DNA of 64,000 nucleotides from Magnetococcales bacterium. Its GTDB lineage: Bacteria > Pseudomonadota > Magnetococcia > Magnetococcales > Magnetaquicoccaceae. A model generated the notes under the pieces. The model ran no database searches and had not been told where the DNA came from. It saw nothing but the letters and a program-made list of their open reading frames with translations. Positions 55,101 through 63,924 of this stretch are shown in pieces (within the stretch, counting starts at the first letter, position 1; every line of letters begins with the position of its first letter). The stretch lies in the NCBI GenBank assembly GCA_011089965.1, contig JAANAU010000012.1, positions 33,262 through 97,261 on the forward strand. Reading direction: 5' to 3'. Made by a program: the position numbers and the translations under genes.

Positions 55101-56316
55101 GGCACCCACTTCGGTGTGCATGAACTGGCTGGATGAGAGTCGACGCTGGGCGCCAACCTTGAATGTGCAACTGTTTGGTGGCCTCGAACGGCAGGAGATG
55201 TTGGACGGTTTGGGACCGTTTGATCTGTTGGTATGCAGTTATGGATTGTTGCAGAACGAATCCGAACGTTTTGCCAAGGTTTCGTGGCATTCGGTGGTGT
55301 TGGATGAGGCGCAGGCGATCAAGAATCGCATGACCAAACGTTCCAAGGCTGTCATGGAGTTGAATTCCGCATTTCGTATGGTGACCACAGGTACGCCGAT
55401 TGAGAACCATCTTGGTGAGTTGTGGAATATTTTTCGTTTTATCAATCCAGGATTGTTGGGGTCGTTGGAACGCTTCAATCGTCGTTTTGCCATTCCCATT
55501 GAGCGGGACCGGCAGGATGAGGCGCGATTGCGTTTGAAGAGTCTGATTCGTCCGTTTGTGCTGCGGCGTTTGAAGAGCCAGGTGCTGGATGAGTTGCCAC
55601 CGCGTACTGAAATCACGCTGCGGGTGGAGATGGACGACGAGGAGAGGGCCTTTTACGAGGCTTTGCGGCGCAATGCCGTGGAGCGTTTGAGCGGGGAGTC
55701 GTTACCCGATGAGGAGCGGCGTTTTCAGATTTTGGCTGAAATCATGAGATTGCGTCGTGCCTGTTGTCATCCGACTCTGGTGGTTCCGGAGAGCGGCTTG
55801 AGTGGTGCGAAGCTCTCCCTGTTCAAGGAGGTGGTGGATGAGTTGTTGGCCAATGGGCACAAAGCCTTGGTCTTCAGTCAGTTTACCGGATATCTGGCGA
55901 TCATTCGGGAGTTGTTGGATCGAAAGAAGATTGCCTACCAGTATCTGGATGGTGCGACGGCACCGGTTGCCAGGCGTGAGGCGGTGCAGGCGTTTCAATC
56001 CGGGAGCGGGGATCTGTTTTTGATCAGTCTCAAGGCGGGTGGATTGGGGTTGAATCTGACGGCTGCGGATTATGTGATTCACATGGATCCGTGGTGGAAT
56101 CCGGCGGTCGAGGATCAGGCATCGGACCGTGCCCACCGGTTTGGGCAGCAGCGACCGGTGACTGTTTATCGGTTGGTGATCCGGGAGTCGATTGAAGAGA
56201 AGATTGTGGATCTGCATCGCCACAAGCGCGATCTGGCCGATGGTCTGCTGGAAGGTGGGCAGATTCCGGGCACGATTTCGGCGGAAGAGTTGATGCGTTT
56301 GTTGACGGCAGAGTGA
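52105..56316 (+). CDS. Very large SNF2-family ATPase
   Basis: A 1403-residue protein. The C-terminal third is a full Swi2/Snf2 motor: RecA-1 (~945-1215) with Walker A DDMGLGKT (973-980), DEAQ box (1067-1070), TGTPIENHLGELWNIFRFINPGLLG, and RecA-2 (~1235-1375) with KALVFSQFTGYL, ISLKAGGLGLNLTAADYVIHMDPWWNPAVEDQASDRAHRFGQ. The first ~940 residues are not recognised; the start looks like a winged helix (RLMTIFHLPVTRTELLKVL). Bacterial relatives (HepA/RapA-like, SWIM-SNF2) act on DNA or RNA polymerase. AAAGGAG lies ten bases before ATG 52105. Its neighbour nth hints at, but does not prove, a DNA-repair role. Confidence 0.9.
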   Translation: MDISRQIKALLPLDRCVIRLMTIFHLPVTRTELLKVLQKCAPPTLGARSAWNHQLDLALKRLSGMNLVLEEKISRGVQGVRLPPAISWEVMEDAVSDAAFGSWVASVQETTPAVIQYTWGVARAVSFELCLREIRIGLFSNDLNPVRYFIGLAEKAFPDSNRPSPLVRLCLQPFRPGWFSQRTLTLQAEIFSHIFIDVVRGCLPFQEIMPVLEAHRFLPIEEHGPHFRHFLIVFLLLSDRLDEARSVLHGELPVEASLCLRSWLLCLQGEYERAIPGFEESLRGMEKGTKGKGNKPFLRHPSGPFFILALLKTGNRLQRRTAMEYMDRVFRAGTDPFRHAYEALFAIALVMDNRVRAARSWLDRDGFGGMESVEIQTIHRQLLAGSGPHNLHEMAPFCRFFHLLAHYWVDPEQARQQRGFLQELTRFAEGNGQRWMARESQALWELLEGREVADKQTIVTMMRPKEVWEWALDALESVAGELCDSGSDESVSAPHETTRLIWLLSIPKAGHCFVQAKEQKWSGKGEWTRGRVLTWRGLRGLTLIPGKLSPQDMKLCAAVEVDYNRYGVRESRMDAHRLLPLLVGHPLVFWEEEPTVNVEMVAGEPELCVREENGKLLIRFSEDATRLGAYAVREGPNRCRVIEILPRHKEVAEILGKGLEIPGEERERVLRILPGLSTLATLQSEIGGVGEHLPEVAATDRPRIHMMPSNQGLKVRIMTRPFGDEGPWLLPGEGAATLIAEVSGRRVQTTRDLSRERERAEGVLKAAPSLRSAWTREWEWSFEDPQSCLQLLSELHDLEEGVEPEWPEGERLRVTRSLSLGSMVLRFERHKDWFAVEGSLQVDESLVIGLQELLKRMEGAEGRFVPLGEGRYLALTEEFRKRLVQLEAFTQGSGGKRHVHPLALGALEPLLREVGSCHVDAEWEGRLERLRQLHAWTPELPSTFTAELREYQKEGVRWLARLSAWGAGACLADDMGLGKTLQALALLVMRAPEGPALVVAPTSVCMNWLDESRRWAPTLNVQLFGGLERQEMLDGLGPFDLLVCSYGLLQNESERFAKVSWHSVVLDEAQAIKNRMTKRSKAVMELNSAFRMVTTGTPIENHLGELWNIFRFINPGLLGSLERFNRRFAIPIERDRQDEARLRLKSLIRPFVLRRLKSQVLDELPPRTEITLRVEMDDEERAFYEALRRNAVERLSGESLPDEERRFQILAEIMRLRRACCHPTLVVPESGLSGAKLSLFKEVVDELLANGHKALVFSQFTGYLAIIRELLDRKKIAYQYLDGATAPVARREAVQAFQSGSGDLFLISLKAGGLGLNLTAADYVIHMDPWWNPAVEDQASDRAHRFGQQRPVTVYRLVIRESIEEKIVDLHRHKRDLADGLLEGGQIPGTISAEELMRLLTAE

Positions 56317-56641
56317 ATGGGTTCAGTTGAATTTTTTTTCAATAAAGCTATTCAAGCTGTCCGGGTCATGGTATCTTTGCGCAGTTATCGTGAACGAGAC
56401 CTGTCGGATGGTTGCAGAATCCGGACCTCGACAAATCGGTAACGGTATCAAGATCAAGCGGGTGCCGGAACTGCGGGCAAATCGGACTCCGGAGTCACCA
56501 GGAAACTTCTGCCAGATCGTTGTGCGGTGGTCAGGGCTGTCTTTTGGTACGGTTCCTTGCCCAGCCAGTGCCAGATTGAGCGCCGTCAAGGTCTCAGGCA
56601 GGGGATGTTGACAAACCAATATTGAGTAAGGAAACCGGTTG
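56317..56641. other. Non-coding gap between SNF2 gene and small secreted protein
   Basis: A 325-base stretch. A 94-codon plus-strand frame (56327-56611) and an overlapping minus-strand frame are open here, but neither has a ribosome binding site or recognisable family, so I treat it as non-coding. It should contain the promoter of the gene at 56642. Confidence 0.4.
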
Positions 56642-56941
56642 ATGAAGAAAAATCTGTTGGCGATGGCGGTGATGTTGGGCATGATGGTTGGGGCTGGCTC
56701 TGCTTCTGCAGCAGTCACCTCCTCGGAAGAGTTGCTGCTCTCCAAGCCTCTGGTGCTGGCTTCAGCTGAGATGGTGCAGACCTCTGCGGTGGTGGACGAG
56801 GAGCAGGCTACGGTGTTGGACAAAAAGCATAAGAAGAAAAAGAAGTCCACGAAAAAGTCCAAGCGGACCAAGGCCGGAGCCAATGATTTTGGCGCTGGTG
56901 CGGGTGGTGGACAGTGGAATGCTGGTGGCGGTGCCCAGTAA
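56642..56941 (+). CDS. Small secreted Lys- then Gly-rich protein
   Basis: A 99-residue protein. The signal peptide ends GSASAA. A middle helix (SSEELLLSKPLVLASAEMVQ) is followed by a strongly basic run (KKHKKKKKSTKKSKRTK) and a Gly/Ala-rich tail (AGANDFGAGAGGGQWNAGGG). The basic run could bind nucleic acid, phosphate-rich polymers or LPS; that is speculation. AAGGA precedes the ATG and a strong terminator follows, so it forms its own short transcript. Confidence 0.75.
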   Translation: MKKNLLAMAVMLGMMVGAGSASAAVTSSEELLLSKPLVLASAEMVQTSAVVDEEQATVLDKKHKKKKKSTKKSKRTKAGANDFGAGAGGGQWNAGGGAQ

Positions 56942-57004
56942 TCTGGTCAGCCGCACCCATCGGTGGGTGGAATGGTTTTGTGCACCTGCCGATCCAATCA
57001 AAAA

Positions 57005-57035
57005 CGCCCGGGAGTTTCTCCCGGGCGTTTTTTTT
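57005..57035 (+). terminator. Strong rho-independent terminator, bidirectional
   Basis: CGCCCGGGAG (57005-57014), loop TTT and CTCCCGGGCG (57018-57027) form a perfect 10-pair GC-rich stem, followed by eight T residues (57028-57035). On the opposite strand the stem is followed by five T residues. It can therefore end both the small secreted gene and the convergent acnB transcript. Confidence 0.93.
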
Positions 57036-57054
57036 GGATCAATTGACAGGGGTG

Positions 57055-59592
57055 TTATGCCCCGCCGGTTTGTGCATAGTTGGGGATTTCATGGAAGTTC
57101 AGGTATTTGTAGATATTGGCTGATTTTGGAGCCACTTTTTCTTCCATGGTTTTCATATACTCTTCCACCGTGGGCAGGCGTCCGAGTTGGGCAGCGATGG
57201 CAGCCACCTCGGCTGAGGAGAGGAAGACCTGCGAACCATTGCCCATGCGGTTGTTGAAGTTGCGGGTGGAGGTGGAGACCACGGTGGTGTTGTCGCGCAC
57301 CCGGGCCTGGTTGCCCATGCACAAGGAACAGCCGGGCATCTCCATGCGTGCCCCTGACTTGCCAAAGGTGCTGTAGACTCCTTCGGTCATGAGCTGTTGT
57401 TCGTCCATGCGCGTGGGCGGAGAGAGCCAGAGGCGACCCGACACCTGGGGCTGACCATCCAGGATTTTGGCGGTGGCGCGGAAGTGACCGATATTGGTCA
57501 TGCACGAGCCGATGAATACTTCATCCACAGGCGTGTTGGCCACGGCAGAGAGCAGTTTGACATCGTCCGGGTCGTTCGGGCAGGCCAGGATCGGCTCTTT
57601 GATCTCGTTGAGATCGATTTCGATCACGGCAGCATATTCGGCATCGGCATCGGGTTGGAGCAGGATTGGATTGTTCAGCCAGGCTTCCATGGCCGCGATG
57701 CGTTTCTGGATGGCGGTGGTTGATTTGTAGCCCTGATTGAGCATGTTTTGCAGCAGGGTGATATTGGAGCGGATGTATTCGATCACCGGCTCTTTGTTGA
57801 GCAACACGGTACAGGCCGCAGCCGACCGTTCTGCCGAGGCGTCTGTCAACTCGAAGGCCTGCTCGACCTTCAGATCCGGCAACCCTTCGATTTCGAGGAT
57901 GCGACCGTTGAAGATGTTCTTCTTGCCAGCCTTGGCCACGGTCAGAAGACCACGTTGAATCGCGACATAGGGAATGGCGTTGACCAGATCACGCAGGGTG
58001 ATGCCCGGTTGCATGGTGCCGGTGAAGCGGACCAGCACCGATTCCGGCATGACCAGGGGCATGGCACCGGTGGCAGCGGCAAAGGCCACCAGTCCGGAGC
58101 CTGCCGGGAAGGAGATGCCAATCGGGAAGCGGGTATGGGAGTCGCCACCCGTACCGACGGTATCCGGCAGACACATGCGGTTGAGCCAGGAGTGGATGAT
58201 CCCATCGCCCGGACGCAAAGCCACGCCGCCGCGCTCTTCAAAGAAGCCGGGCAGGGTTTTGTGGGTTTGGACATCGACCGCCTTGGGATAGGCAGCGGTG
58301 TGACAGAAGGATTGAATCACAAAGTCGGCAGAGAAGCCCAGGCAGGCCAACTCTTTGATTTCATCCCGGGTCATGGGACCGGTGGTATCTTGCGAGCCGA
58401 CCGTGGTCATGGTGGGTTCGCAATATTCGCCTGGACGAACTCCGGCCTGGCCAACGGCCTGGCCCACCATTTTCTGGGCCAGGGTGTAGCCTTTGCCGGT
58501 ATCCGGGGGATTTTCCGGGGCGCGGAAGATCTCGATGGGAGGCAGACCCAACACCTCGCGCGCTTTGGCCGTGAGTTTGCGTCCCACGATCAGGTTGACA
58601 CGTCCACCGGCGCGGAACTCATCCGGGAGGGTTTCGGGTTTGATCTCAAAGCGGGAGACCACTTCACCGGCGCGCGTCATGGTGCCGTTGCGGGTATTGA
58701 TGGTCACGACATCGCCATTTTTCAAGGCGCTGACATCGCACTGGATCGGCAACATGCCGGAATCTTCGGCGGTGTTGAAGAAGATCGGCGCAATCGTGCC
58801 GCCGATCACCACCCCGCCGGTACGTTTGGCCGGGACAAAGGGGATGTCGTCACCGATGTGCCAGATCAAAGAGTTGGCTGCCGATTTGCGTGAAGAGCCG
58901 GTTCCGACCACATCTCCGAGATAGGCCAGGGGATGGCCCTGTTGCTTGAGACGGGCGATCTCCTCCAGTGAGCCGGGTTGACGGGTTACCAGCATGGCTT
59001 TGGCATGGACCGGAATATCCGGACGGCTCCAGGCTTCCGAGGCTGGGGAGAGGTCATCGGTATTGGTCTCTCCGGCTACCTGGAACAGCGTGACCGTGAT
59101 CTCTTCGGGCATGGCCGGACGTGACGTGAACCAGGTGGCCTCAGCCCAGTTTTGCAGAACCTGTTTGGCATGGGCATTGGTTTTGGCTTTGTTGGCCATG
59201 GTTTCAAAGGCGTCGTAGATCATCAGGGTGTTGGAGAGGGCGGCAACGGCCTCTCCGGCCAACTCGGCGTCATCCAGCAGACGGATCAGAGGTTGGACGT
59301 TGAACCCGCCGATCATGGTGCCCAGCAGGCGAGTCGCCTCCTGACGGGTGATGACGGAACAGGAGAGTGTGCCTTGGGCCACCTGGTCGAGGAATTCCGC
59401 CTTGACCCGGGCCGCATCATCCACACCCGGAGGAACCTGGTTGGCCAGAAGATCTTTCAAGAATTCCGCTTCGCCGGCTGGAGGGTTTTGCAGGAGTGCG
59501 GTGACATCCGCGGTTTGTTGGGCATTCAGAGGGAGGGGAGGAACACCTTGAGCGGCACGTTCCTCAACATGTTGACGATAGGCTGCGAGCAT
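57055..59592 (-). CDS. acnB: Aconitate hydratase B
   Basis: An 845-residue TCA-cycle enzyme interconverting citrate and isocitrate. It has the AcnB order: an N-terminal HEAT-like domain ([29 protein letters not shown]), swivel domain ([32 protein letters not shown]), then the [4Fe-4S] core. Cluster ligands are C697 (GSCMTNIG), C755 and C758 (PGCSLCMGN), with the same spacing pattern as in E. coli AcnB. ATG at 59592 has AAGGAG upstream; a longer frame to 59667 lacks such a site. Confidence 0.97.
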   Translation of the reverse strand: MLAAYRQHVEERAAQGVPPLPLNAQQTADVTALLQNPPAGEAEFLKDLLANQVPPGVDDAARVKAEFLDQVAQGTLSCSVITRQEATRLLGTMIGGFNVQPLIRLLDDAELAGEAVAALSNTLMIYDAFETMANKAKTNAHAKQVLQNWAEATWFTSRPAMPEEITVTLFQVAGETNTDDLSPASEAWSRPDIPVHAKAMLVTRQPGSLEEIARLKQQGHPLAYLGDVVGTGSSRKSAANSLIWHIGDDIPFVPAKRTGGVVIGGTIAPIFFNTAEDSGMLPIQCDVSALKNGDVVTINTRNGTMTRAGEVVSRFEIKPETLPDEFRAGGRVNLIVGRKLTAKAREVLGLPPIEIFRAPENPPDTGKGYTLAQKMVGQAVGQAGVRPGEYCEPTMTTVGSQDTTGPMTRDEIKELACLGFSADFVIQSFCHTAAYPKAVDVQTHKTLPGFFEERGGVALRPGDGIIHSWLNRMCLPDTVGTGGDSHTRFPIGISFPAGSGLVAFAAATGAMPLVMPESVLVRFTGTMQPGITLRDLVNAIPYVAIQRGLLTVAKAGKKNIFNGRILEIEGLPDLKVEQAFELTDASAERSAAACTVLLNKEPVIEYIRSNITLLQNMLNQGYKSTTAIQKRIAAMEAWLNNPILLQPDADAEYAAVIEIDLNEIKEPILACPNDPDDVKLLSAVANTPVDEVFIGSCMTNIGHFRATAKILDGQPQVSGRLWLSPPTRMDEQQLMTEGVYSTFGKSGARMEMPGCSLCMGNQARVRDNTTVVSTSTRNFNNRMGNGSQVFLSSAEVAAIAAQLGRLPTVEEYMKTMEEKVAPKSANIYKYLNFHEIPNYAQTGGA

Positions 59593-59825
59593 GGAAACGA
59601 TTCTCCTTCTTGTTATCAAATACGGGAGTCTTCCTGACAGGGTTGAAGTGTCCGGACACGGCGACACAATCTACACCATAATCGAGGTGTTGCAGGGTTG
59701 GCAAGTCTTCGCATGATATGGGGCTGTACCGGACGGTCGCTTTTTGTGCTGGAAATGGGTTATACTGGCGACTGGCCAAAAGGAGTGTCGGCGCATTGTT
59801 ATCATCCTGGCGCGAGGAGAGCGGC

Positions 59826-60968
59826 ATGCCAGAGTCGATCAAGTGCAGAATTGGTGAATTGTTGGGTGCGGGAGGACGATTGGAGTACCGCGCCCTGATG
59901 CAGATGGCGCACGAGACCAGCGAACAGGGGTTTGTGCGGCAATTGGGTCATTGGGTATTGGCCGGGGATCGGGTCATGCCGGGCAGGATTACGCCTGCTC
60001 GCGAGATCAGCGAGACGGCCCGTTTTGATCCGGTGTCGCTGGATGCTGCGTCTGCGTCTGCCGTCTTGCCAGGCAATCTGGCTGAGGTGGTATATGGATT
60101 TTATCGGCCTGTTGGTGCGGATGGGGTGGTGGAGGAGAGACAGTCATTTTCCGTGGGACGGAGCGGGGAGAATGATTTTTTGGTGCCGGACTATTCGGTA
60201 TCCCGTCAGCAGGCGGTTTTTCAGGTGTTTCGGGGCAAGCGGTTTTGGATTCGCAAGATGAGCGGGGCTGCGCCCATCCAGATCAATCAGCGTCCCATGG
60301 CCAAAGAGCAGTTGTTGCGCGAGGGAGATCATATCACCCTCGGGCGTTTACGTTTTCAACTGCTGGCGCCGAGTTCGTTGTTTTTGCGGTTGCATGGCAT
60401 CAAACCCCAGGCGCGCATCCGGCAGTTTGTCAATGCGTTGGGTCAGGCCGATTATCAGGCGCTCAAAGAGTATGCGGTGCGTCATCATGTGGATCTGTTC
60501 AGCCAGTTGATGCGTTTTCCCAGTCTGGTTGGTTCCGGGGTGGTGCGCGGTTATGCGTCACGCATGGTGGGCGGGGATGTGGATGCGACCTATTATTTTC
60601 TGCCTGCCTCGCGGGATACCCGGGCTGCGGTACGACTCAAGGTGTTGGGGCGTTCCATCTATCCTTTGATCGAATCCGAGGGTGTGGATGTTGATCAGGA
60701 AGAGAGTCTGTTGATTGGACGGGCGGTGGAGAATGATCTGGTGATGGGGGATGATGCCATCTCTAATCGTCATGCCAGGATTGTTTTTGGCGCAAGCGGT
60801 CAATATTTCCTGGAGGATCTCAACTCCACCAACGGGGTGTTTGTGAATGGCGTGCCGGTGGGACATGACCGGCAGGAGTTGGTGGATCGGGATCAGATCA
60901 AATTTGGTCGTCACGAATTCACGTTGATGTTTCCTGGCACCTTGTATAACTTCTTGACTGGGAATTGA
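59826..60968 (+). CDS. Double-FHA-domain protein
   Basis: A 380-residue protein with two forkhead-associated domains. The first is at ~105-185 (SVGRSGENDFLVPDYSVSRQQAVF, DHITLGRLRFQLL), with Arg and Ser of the phosphothreonine pocket kept. The second is at ~290-370 (LIGRAVENDLVMGDDAISNRHARIVF, NSTNGVFVNG), fully canonical. A helical region lies between them (ARIRQFVNALGQADYQALKEYAVRHH). FHA domains read phosphothreonine, so it should act with a Ser/Thr kinase; none adjoins, and the nearby CHASE2 protein looks inactive. GAGGAGAG precedes the ATG. Confidence 0.88.
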   Translation: MPESIKCRIGELLGAGGRLEYRALMQMAHETSEQGFVRQLGHWVLAGDRVMPGRITPAREISETARFDPVSLDAASASAVLPGNLAEVVYGFYRPVGADGVVEERQSFSVGRSGENDFLVPDYSVSRQQAVFQVFRGKRFWIRKMSGAAPIQINQRPMAKEQLLREGDHITLGRLRFQLLAPSSLFLRLHGIKPQARIRQFVNALGQADYQALKEYAVRHHVDLFSQLMRFPSLVGSGVVRGYASRMVGGDVDATYYFLPASRDTRAAVRLKVLGRSIYPLIESEGVDVDQEESLLIGRAVENDLVMGDDAISNRHARIVFGASGQYFLEDLNSTNGVFVNGVPVGHDRQELVDRDQIKFGRHEFTLMFPGTLYNFLTGN

Positions 60969-60974
60969 TCTTGG

Positions 60975-60995
60975 ACCAAAACCACTTTGGAATAT
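60975..60995 (-). repeat. 21-bp dispersed repeat, copy B (inverted)
   Basis: The reverse complement matches 45492-45512 at 20 of 21 positions. It sits seven bases after the FHA gene, the same kind of gene-end location as copy A. A CCAAA/TTTGG hairpin is kept. Confidence 0.62.
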
Positions 60996-61168
60996 TACCG
61001 GGATCCCGAATTCCGTTCAAGTCGAAACCGGGGAAAAAACTTTAAAAGATCTTTGGGTACGGTTAGTTGCGACCGGTTTCCTTTAACTCAACCGGACACC
61101 AGTGAAAAAATAGGAACAATTTGAATGGCGGTCAGATTAAAATAACTAAAGTTATGTTAAAGAGGGGC

Positions 61169-61196
61169 TTGACATTGAGTTTAGGCATGGTTTAAT
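61169..61196 (+). promoter_or_regulatory. sigma70-type promoter of the DUF429-like gene
   Basis: A perfect TTGACA (61169-61174), 16 bases, then TTTAAT (61191-61196), about 47 bases before the ATG at 61244. The surrounding DNA is AT-rich. The rest of the 275-base gap is non-coding apart from repeat copy B. Confidence 0.6.
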
Positions 61197-61243
61197 GTAT
61201 CAATAAAACGCACAACAATATGATAGACCAGAAAGGAACCATA

Positions 61244-62071
61244 ATGAAAGTTTACGGGATCGATCCTGCACCAAAAAAGGATCTCATTGCGTATGATGGA
61301 GAAAAATTTGAAAAAAGATCAATCCATGAAGTGCGATCATTTATAGAAGGTTTATCCAAAGAGCCAGACTTATTTGTTTGCTGGGATGCACCTTTGACCG
61401 GCCCATCTCTTTTGGCAATAATGAACAACAAACCTGGAAAATCAGAATTCTCTCAAAGAGCTTTAGAGTCTTTTTTTATGCAACATAAAAATATACTTCC
61501 AAATTATACAGGAAAGCTTCCTCCTGGTGTTTCTATCCTTCCTTATTCAGGTTGCCCACATTGGGTAATTTCTCGCTCTCTACTTGGACTGCCTAAATGT
61601 GGTCCCTTTGATCAGATGAATCAATTGCCATTCCAATTAACAGACGACAACAGCAAATCCCCCCCGACTGAAGGACGCTACATCGCAGAAGTACACCCTG
61701 CTTTGGCTCTCTGGTTATGGTGCAAAGATAAAAATATTCGGTCATGGAGATACAAAGGCTTACACAAGGGAGAAAACACCTTAGAAAATAGAGAAGCATT
61801 GGAAAACATTCTTATTGATCACCTGATAAATAGTTGTGGAATAGATTATTCTCCTATGCAACCCATAACGGATGATGACTGTTTTGATGCGTGGATCGCA
61901 TTTATCCTTGGCGACCTGTGGATCAATAAGAAACAAACATGTGTTGGTATGCTCGGAAATAATAATACAGGAAAAATGTTGCTTCCGAATATTGAAGGAC
62001 TGCAAAAATCGTTCAGCGATTTTGTTCAAAAAAAAATCAAAAAAGGAAAATGGATCTACTCCTACCCCTAA
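61244..62071 (+). CDS. DUF429-like predicted RNase H-fold protein
   Basis: A 275-residue soluble protein. It opens KVYGIDPAPKKDLIAYDG (first strand Asp), then FVCWDAPLTGPS (second acidic strand), AEVHPALALWLW, and DDDCFDAWIAFILGDLW near residue 220. The spaced acidic residues and the E-V-H-P motif resemble DUF429 proteins, which are predicted RNase H-like nucleases. Assignment is by pattern and not certain. AAAGGA lies just before the ATG. Codon use is AT-rich, unlike flanking genes, and an IS remnant follows, so horizontal acquisition is likely. Confidence 0.65.
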   Translation: MKVYGIDPAPKKDLIAYDGEKFEKRSIHEVRSFIEGLSKEPDLFVCWDAPLTGPSLLAIMNNKPGKSEFSQRALESFFMQHKNILPNYTGKLPPGVSILPYSGCPHWVISRSLLGLPKCGPFDQMNQLPFQLTDDNSKSPPTEGRYIAEVHPALALWLWCKDKNIRSWRYKGLHKGENTLENREALENILIDHLINSCGIDYSPMQPITDDDCFDAWIAFILGDLWINKKQTCVGMLGNNNTGKMLLPNIEGLQKSFSDFVQKKIKKGKWIYSYP

Positions 62072-62227
62072 ACGTACACAGAGTAACGATCAGGGATTCG
62101 TCAGAGTCGGTTGGTGGAGTCATAATCCCAGGGATCGCAGTGCCTTCCATGGTTTGGCAGCGAACTCCCTGGTGGCAGAGGCGATCTCCTGACAGCCTGC
62201 CAACCTGAAAAGTCCGAGGTCAAGTCG

Positions 62228-62515
62228 TAGGTGTGTGATGGTGTGCAGCACCGTGGGTTGATTGTACTTAATCGTGAAGAAGAAGTCTGCTTGTTTTTCT
62301 TTGGCTATAAATTTTATAATTTTTTGAGCATGAGTGGTGTCAGCCGTGATCAGGCGACCTGTCAATTGAAGATTGGTCAGCAAGGGACGGATGGCGGGAA
62401 TATTATTGGATTTATCGGCGATGGGTCATTGGGTCAGGATGTTACCCTGTCGGTGCAGGAAGGCGGAGAGCAGGAGAACCGGTTTTCCGTTCTCCTGTTG
62501 ATTGCGAGACTTGGA
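62228..62515 (-). pseudogene. ISAs1-family transposase fragment with in-frame stop
   Basis: On the minus strand, from about 62515, the reading SRNQQENGKPVLLLSAFLHR, QGNILTQ, stop, PIADKSNNIPAIRPLLTNLQ, LTGRLITADTTHAQ, EKQADFFFTIKYNQPT matches the central part of ISAs1/H-repeat transposases. The TGA at 62426-62428 lies in the same frame as both halves. The N-terminal part, the rest of the C-terminal part and any terminal inverted repeats are missing. The remainder of 62072-62586 is non-coding. Confidence 0.78.
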
Positions 62516-62586
62516 TTCATGGTCGTCCCCTGGGTGCGGTAAAGCCGCTCGGTTCAACTGTGCATGGCAGGAGTCAGGAGAGATAT

Positions 62587-63864
62587 ATGAAAAGAGATAA
62601 CATATTGAATCGGTTGAATTTTTTGTATCCACATCTGCTCTGGAGTGATATCAGGAACAAAATCGAGCCTGCGGATATTCCGAAGGAGGAACGCAGCGCC
62701 TTCATGTTTTTCCGGGCCTTTGTCCCTTATTTCTACTGGCGGGTGGCCCGGAAGAAGGTTTTGAATGATCTGGAGGTGATCCGTAAAAGATACCGTTGCT
62801 GGTGTGTCGGTGATCCCCATCTGGAAAATTTTGGTGTTCTGCCTCAGTTCCGTCGGCATCACAAGCGGCAGGTGTTGTTCACCATGAACGATCCGGATGA
62901 TGGGGGACGGGGCGACCCGGCCCTGGATCTGCTGCGTTTCATGACCGGAATCCGGTTGGCTGGAAAGCAGATCGTTGCTCAAAACACAACCCGTCGCCAG
63001 CGCCTGAAACAGGTGATCCATGCCTATCGCCAGGGGTTGGAGCAGAAAGAGTGGCCAACCCGGTGGCAAGAGGTCCGGCACTTCCTGGAAAAGCGTGGAG
63101 TGGATAAAAAAAATTTGGATGAGATCAAGAAAGAGTTGGATGCCGGGTTTGCCCCGGATCCCAAGGAGTGGGATCCGAAGAAAAAGCAACTGTTGCGCCA
63201 CAATATCTCTCCTGCCAAGGATGATGCCTTGTCGGAACTGGAGCAGGAGCGGATTCAGAACACCATCAAGGATCATTATGGAGACCACTACCACCTGCGG
63301 GAGTTGATTCAATATTCCAAACAATCCGGCGGATCTGGCGGTCTGGTGCAGTACCGGGTGTTGCTGGAGCGCAAAAAATCTGCCCACCGGAAGTGGCCCA
63401 AATGGGTGATCATGGATGTCAAGCCTGAGGTGCGGCCCGGGATTTATGCTTTATCCGAGGGTGGAATGCGTCCTCGTTCGGCCACGGCATTGCAACCAGG
63501 GGTGATTGTGGATCGGGTCAACAAGAGTTTGAACCAGGAGCGGGTAGGCAATCGGGGTGCCTTCAATCGGGCTGTGGTCATCGATGGCATGGGACCATTT
63601 CTCATGCGTGTGCGCTGGGATGGTGCGGTGAATATGAAAACGGCAACGATTCAAGATGATCCCCACCTGATGTTGGCCGAGGCATGGGTGTTGGGCATGA
63701 TCCATGGCCAGGACATGCAGCATGTCAAACAATATCGCCGTTTGCTGGATCACAGGAAAACCCGGCATGCTTTGTTGTCCGAGACCAAGGATCTGGCGCA
63801 ATGGATGCAAAAGGTTTATGAGAAGGTCTGTTACCGTGAAAGAGTGCTGAACAGAAGACAATAA
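62587..63864 (+). CDS. DUF2252 family protein
   Basis: A 425-residue protein of the DUF2252 family, which has a kinase-like fold: AFMFFRAFVPYFYWRVA, WCVGDPHLENFGVLPQ (like the HxDxxxxN loop of phosphotransferases), FTMNDPDDGGRGDPALDLLRF (DxD), then WVIMDVKPEVRPGIYAL and AEAWVLGMIHGQDMQ. A phosphotransferase role is plausible but not established. AGGAGA lies before the ATG at 62587. It lies directly after the transposase remnant. Confidence 0.85.
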   Translation: MKRDNILNRLNFLYPHLLWSDIRNKIEPADIPKEERSAFMFFRAFVPYFYWRVARKKVLNDLEVIRKRYRCWCVGDPHLENFGVLPQFRRHHKRQVLFTMNDPDDGGRGDPALDLLRFMTGIRLAGKQIVAQNTTRRQRLKQVIHAYRQGLEQKEWPTRWQEVRHFLEKRGVDKKNLDEIKKELDAGFAPDPKEWDPKKKQLLRHNISPAKDDALSELEQERIQNTIKDHYGDHYHLRELIQYSKQSGGSGGLVQYRVLLERKKSAHRKWPKWVIMDVKPEVRPGIYALSEGGMRPRSATALQPGVIVDRVNKSLNQERVGNRGAFNRAVVIDGMGPFLMRVRWDGAVNMKTATIQDDPHLMLAEAWVLGMIHGQDMQHVKQYRRLLDHRKTRHALLSETKDLAQWMQKVYEKVCYRERVLNRRQ

Positions 63865-63924
63865 ACCACTATTCGCCTTTTTTACCTCAGAAAGACGATG
63901 CCGCAGACAGGATTGAAATTTAGT

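Noticed and set aside
56327..56611. 94-codon plus-strand frame after the SNF2 gene
   Set aside because: No ribosome binding site, no recognisable motif, and an equally long minus-strand frame overlaps it.
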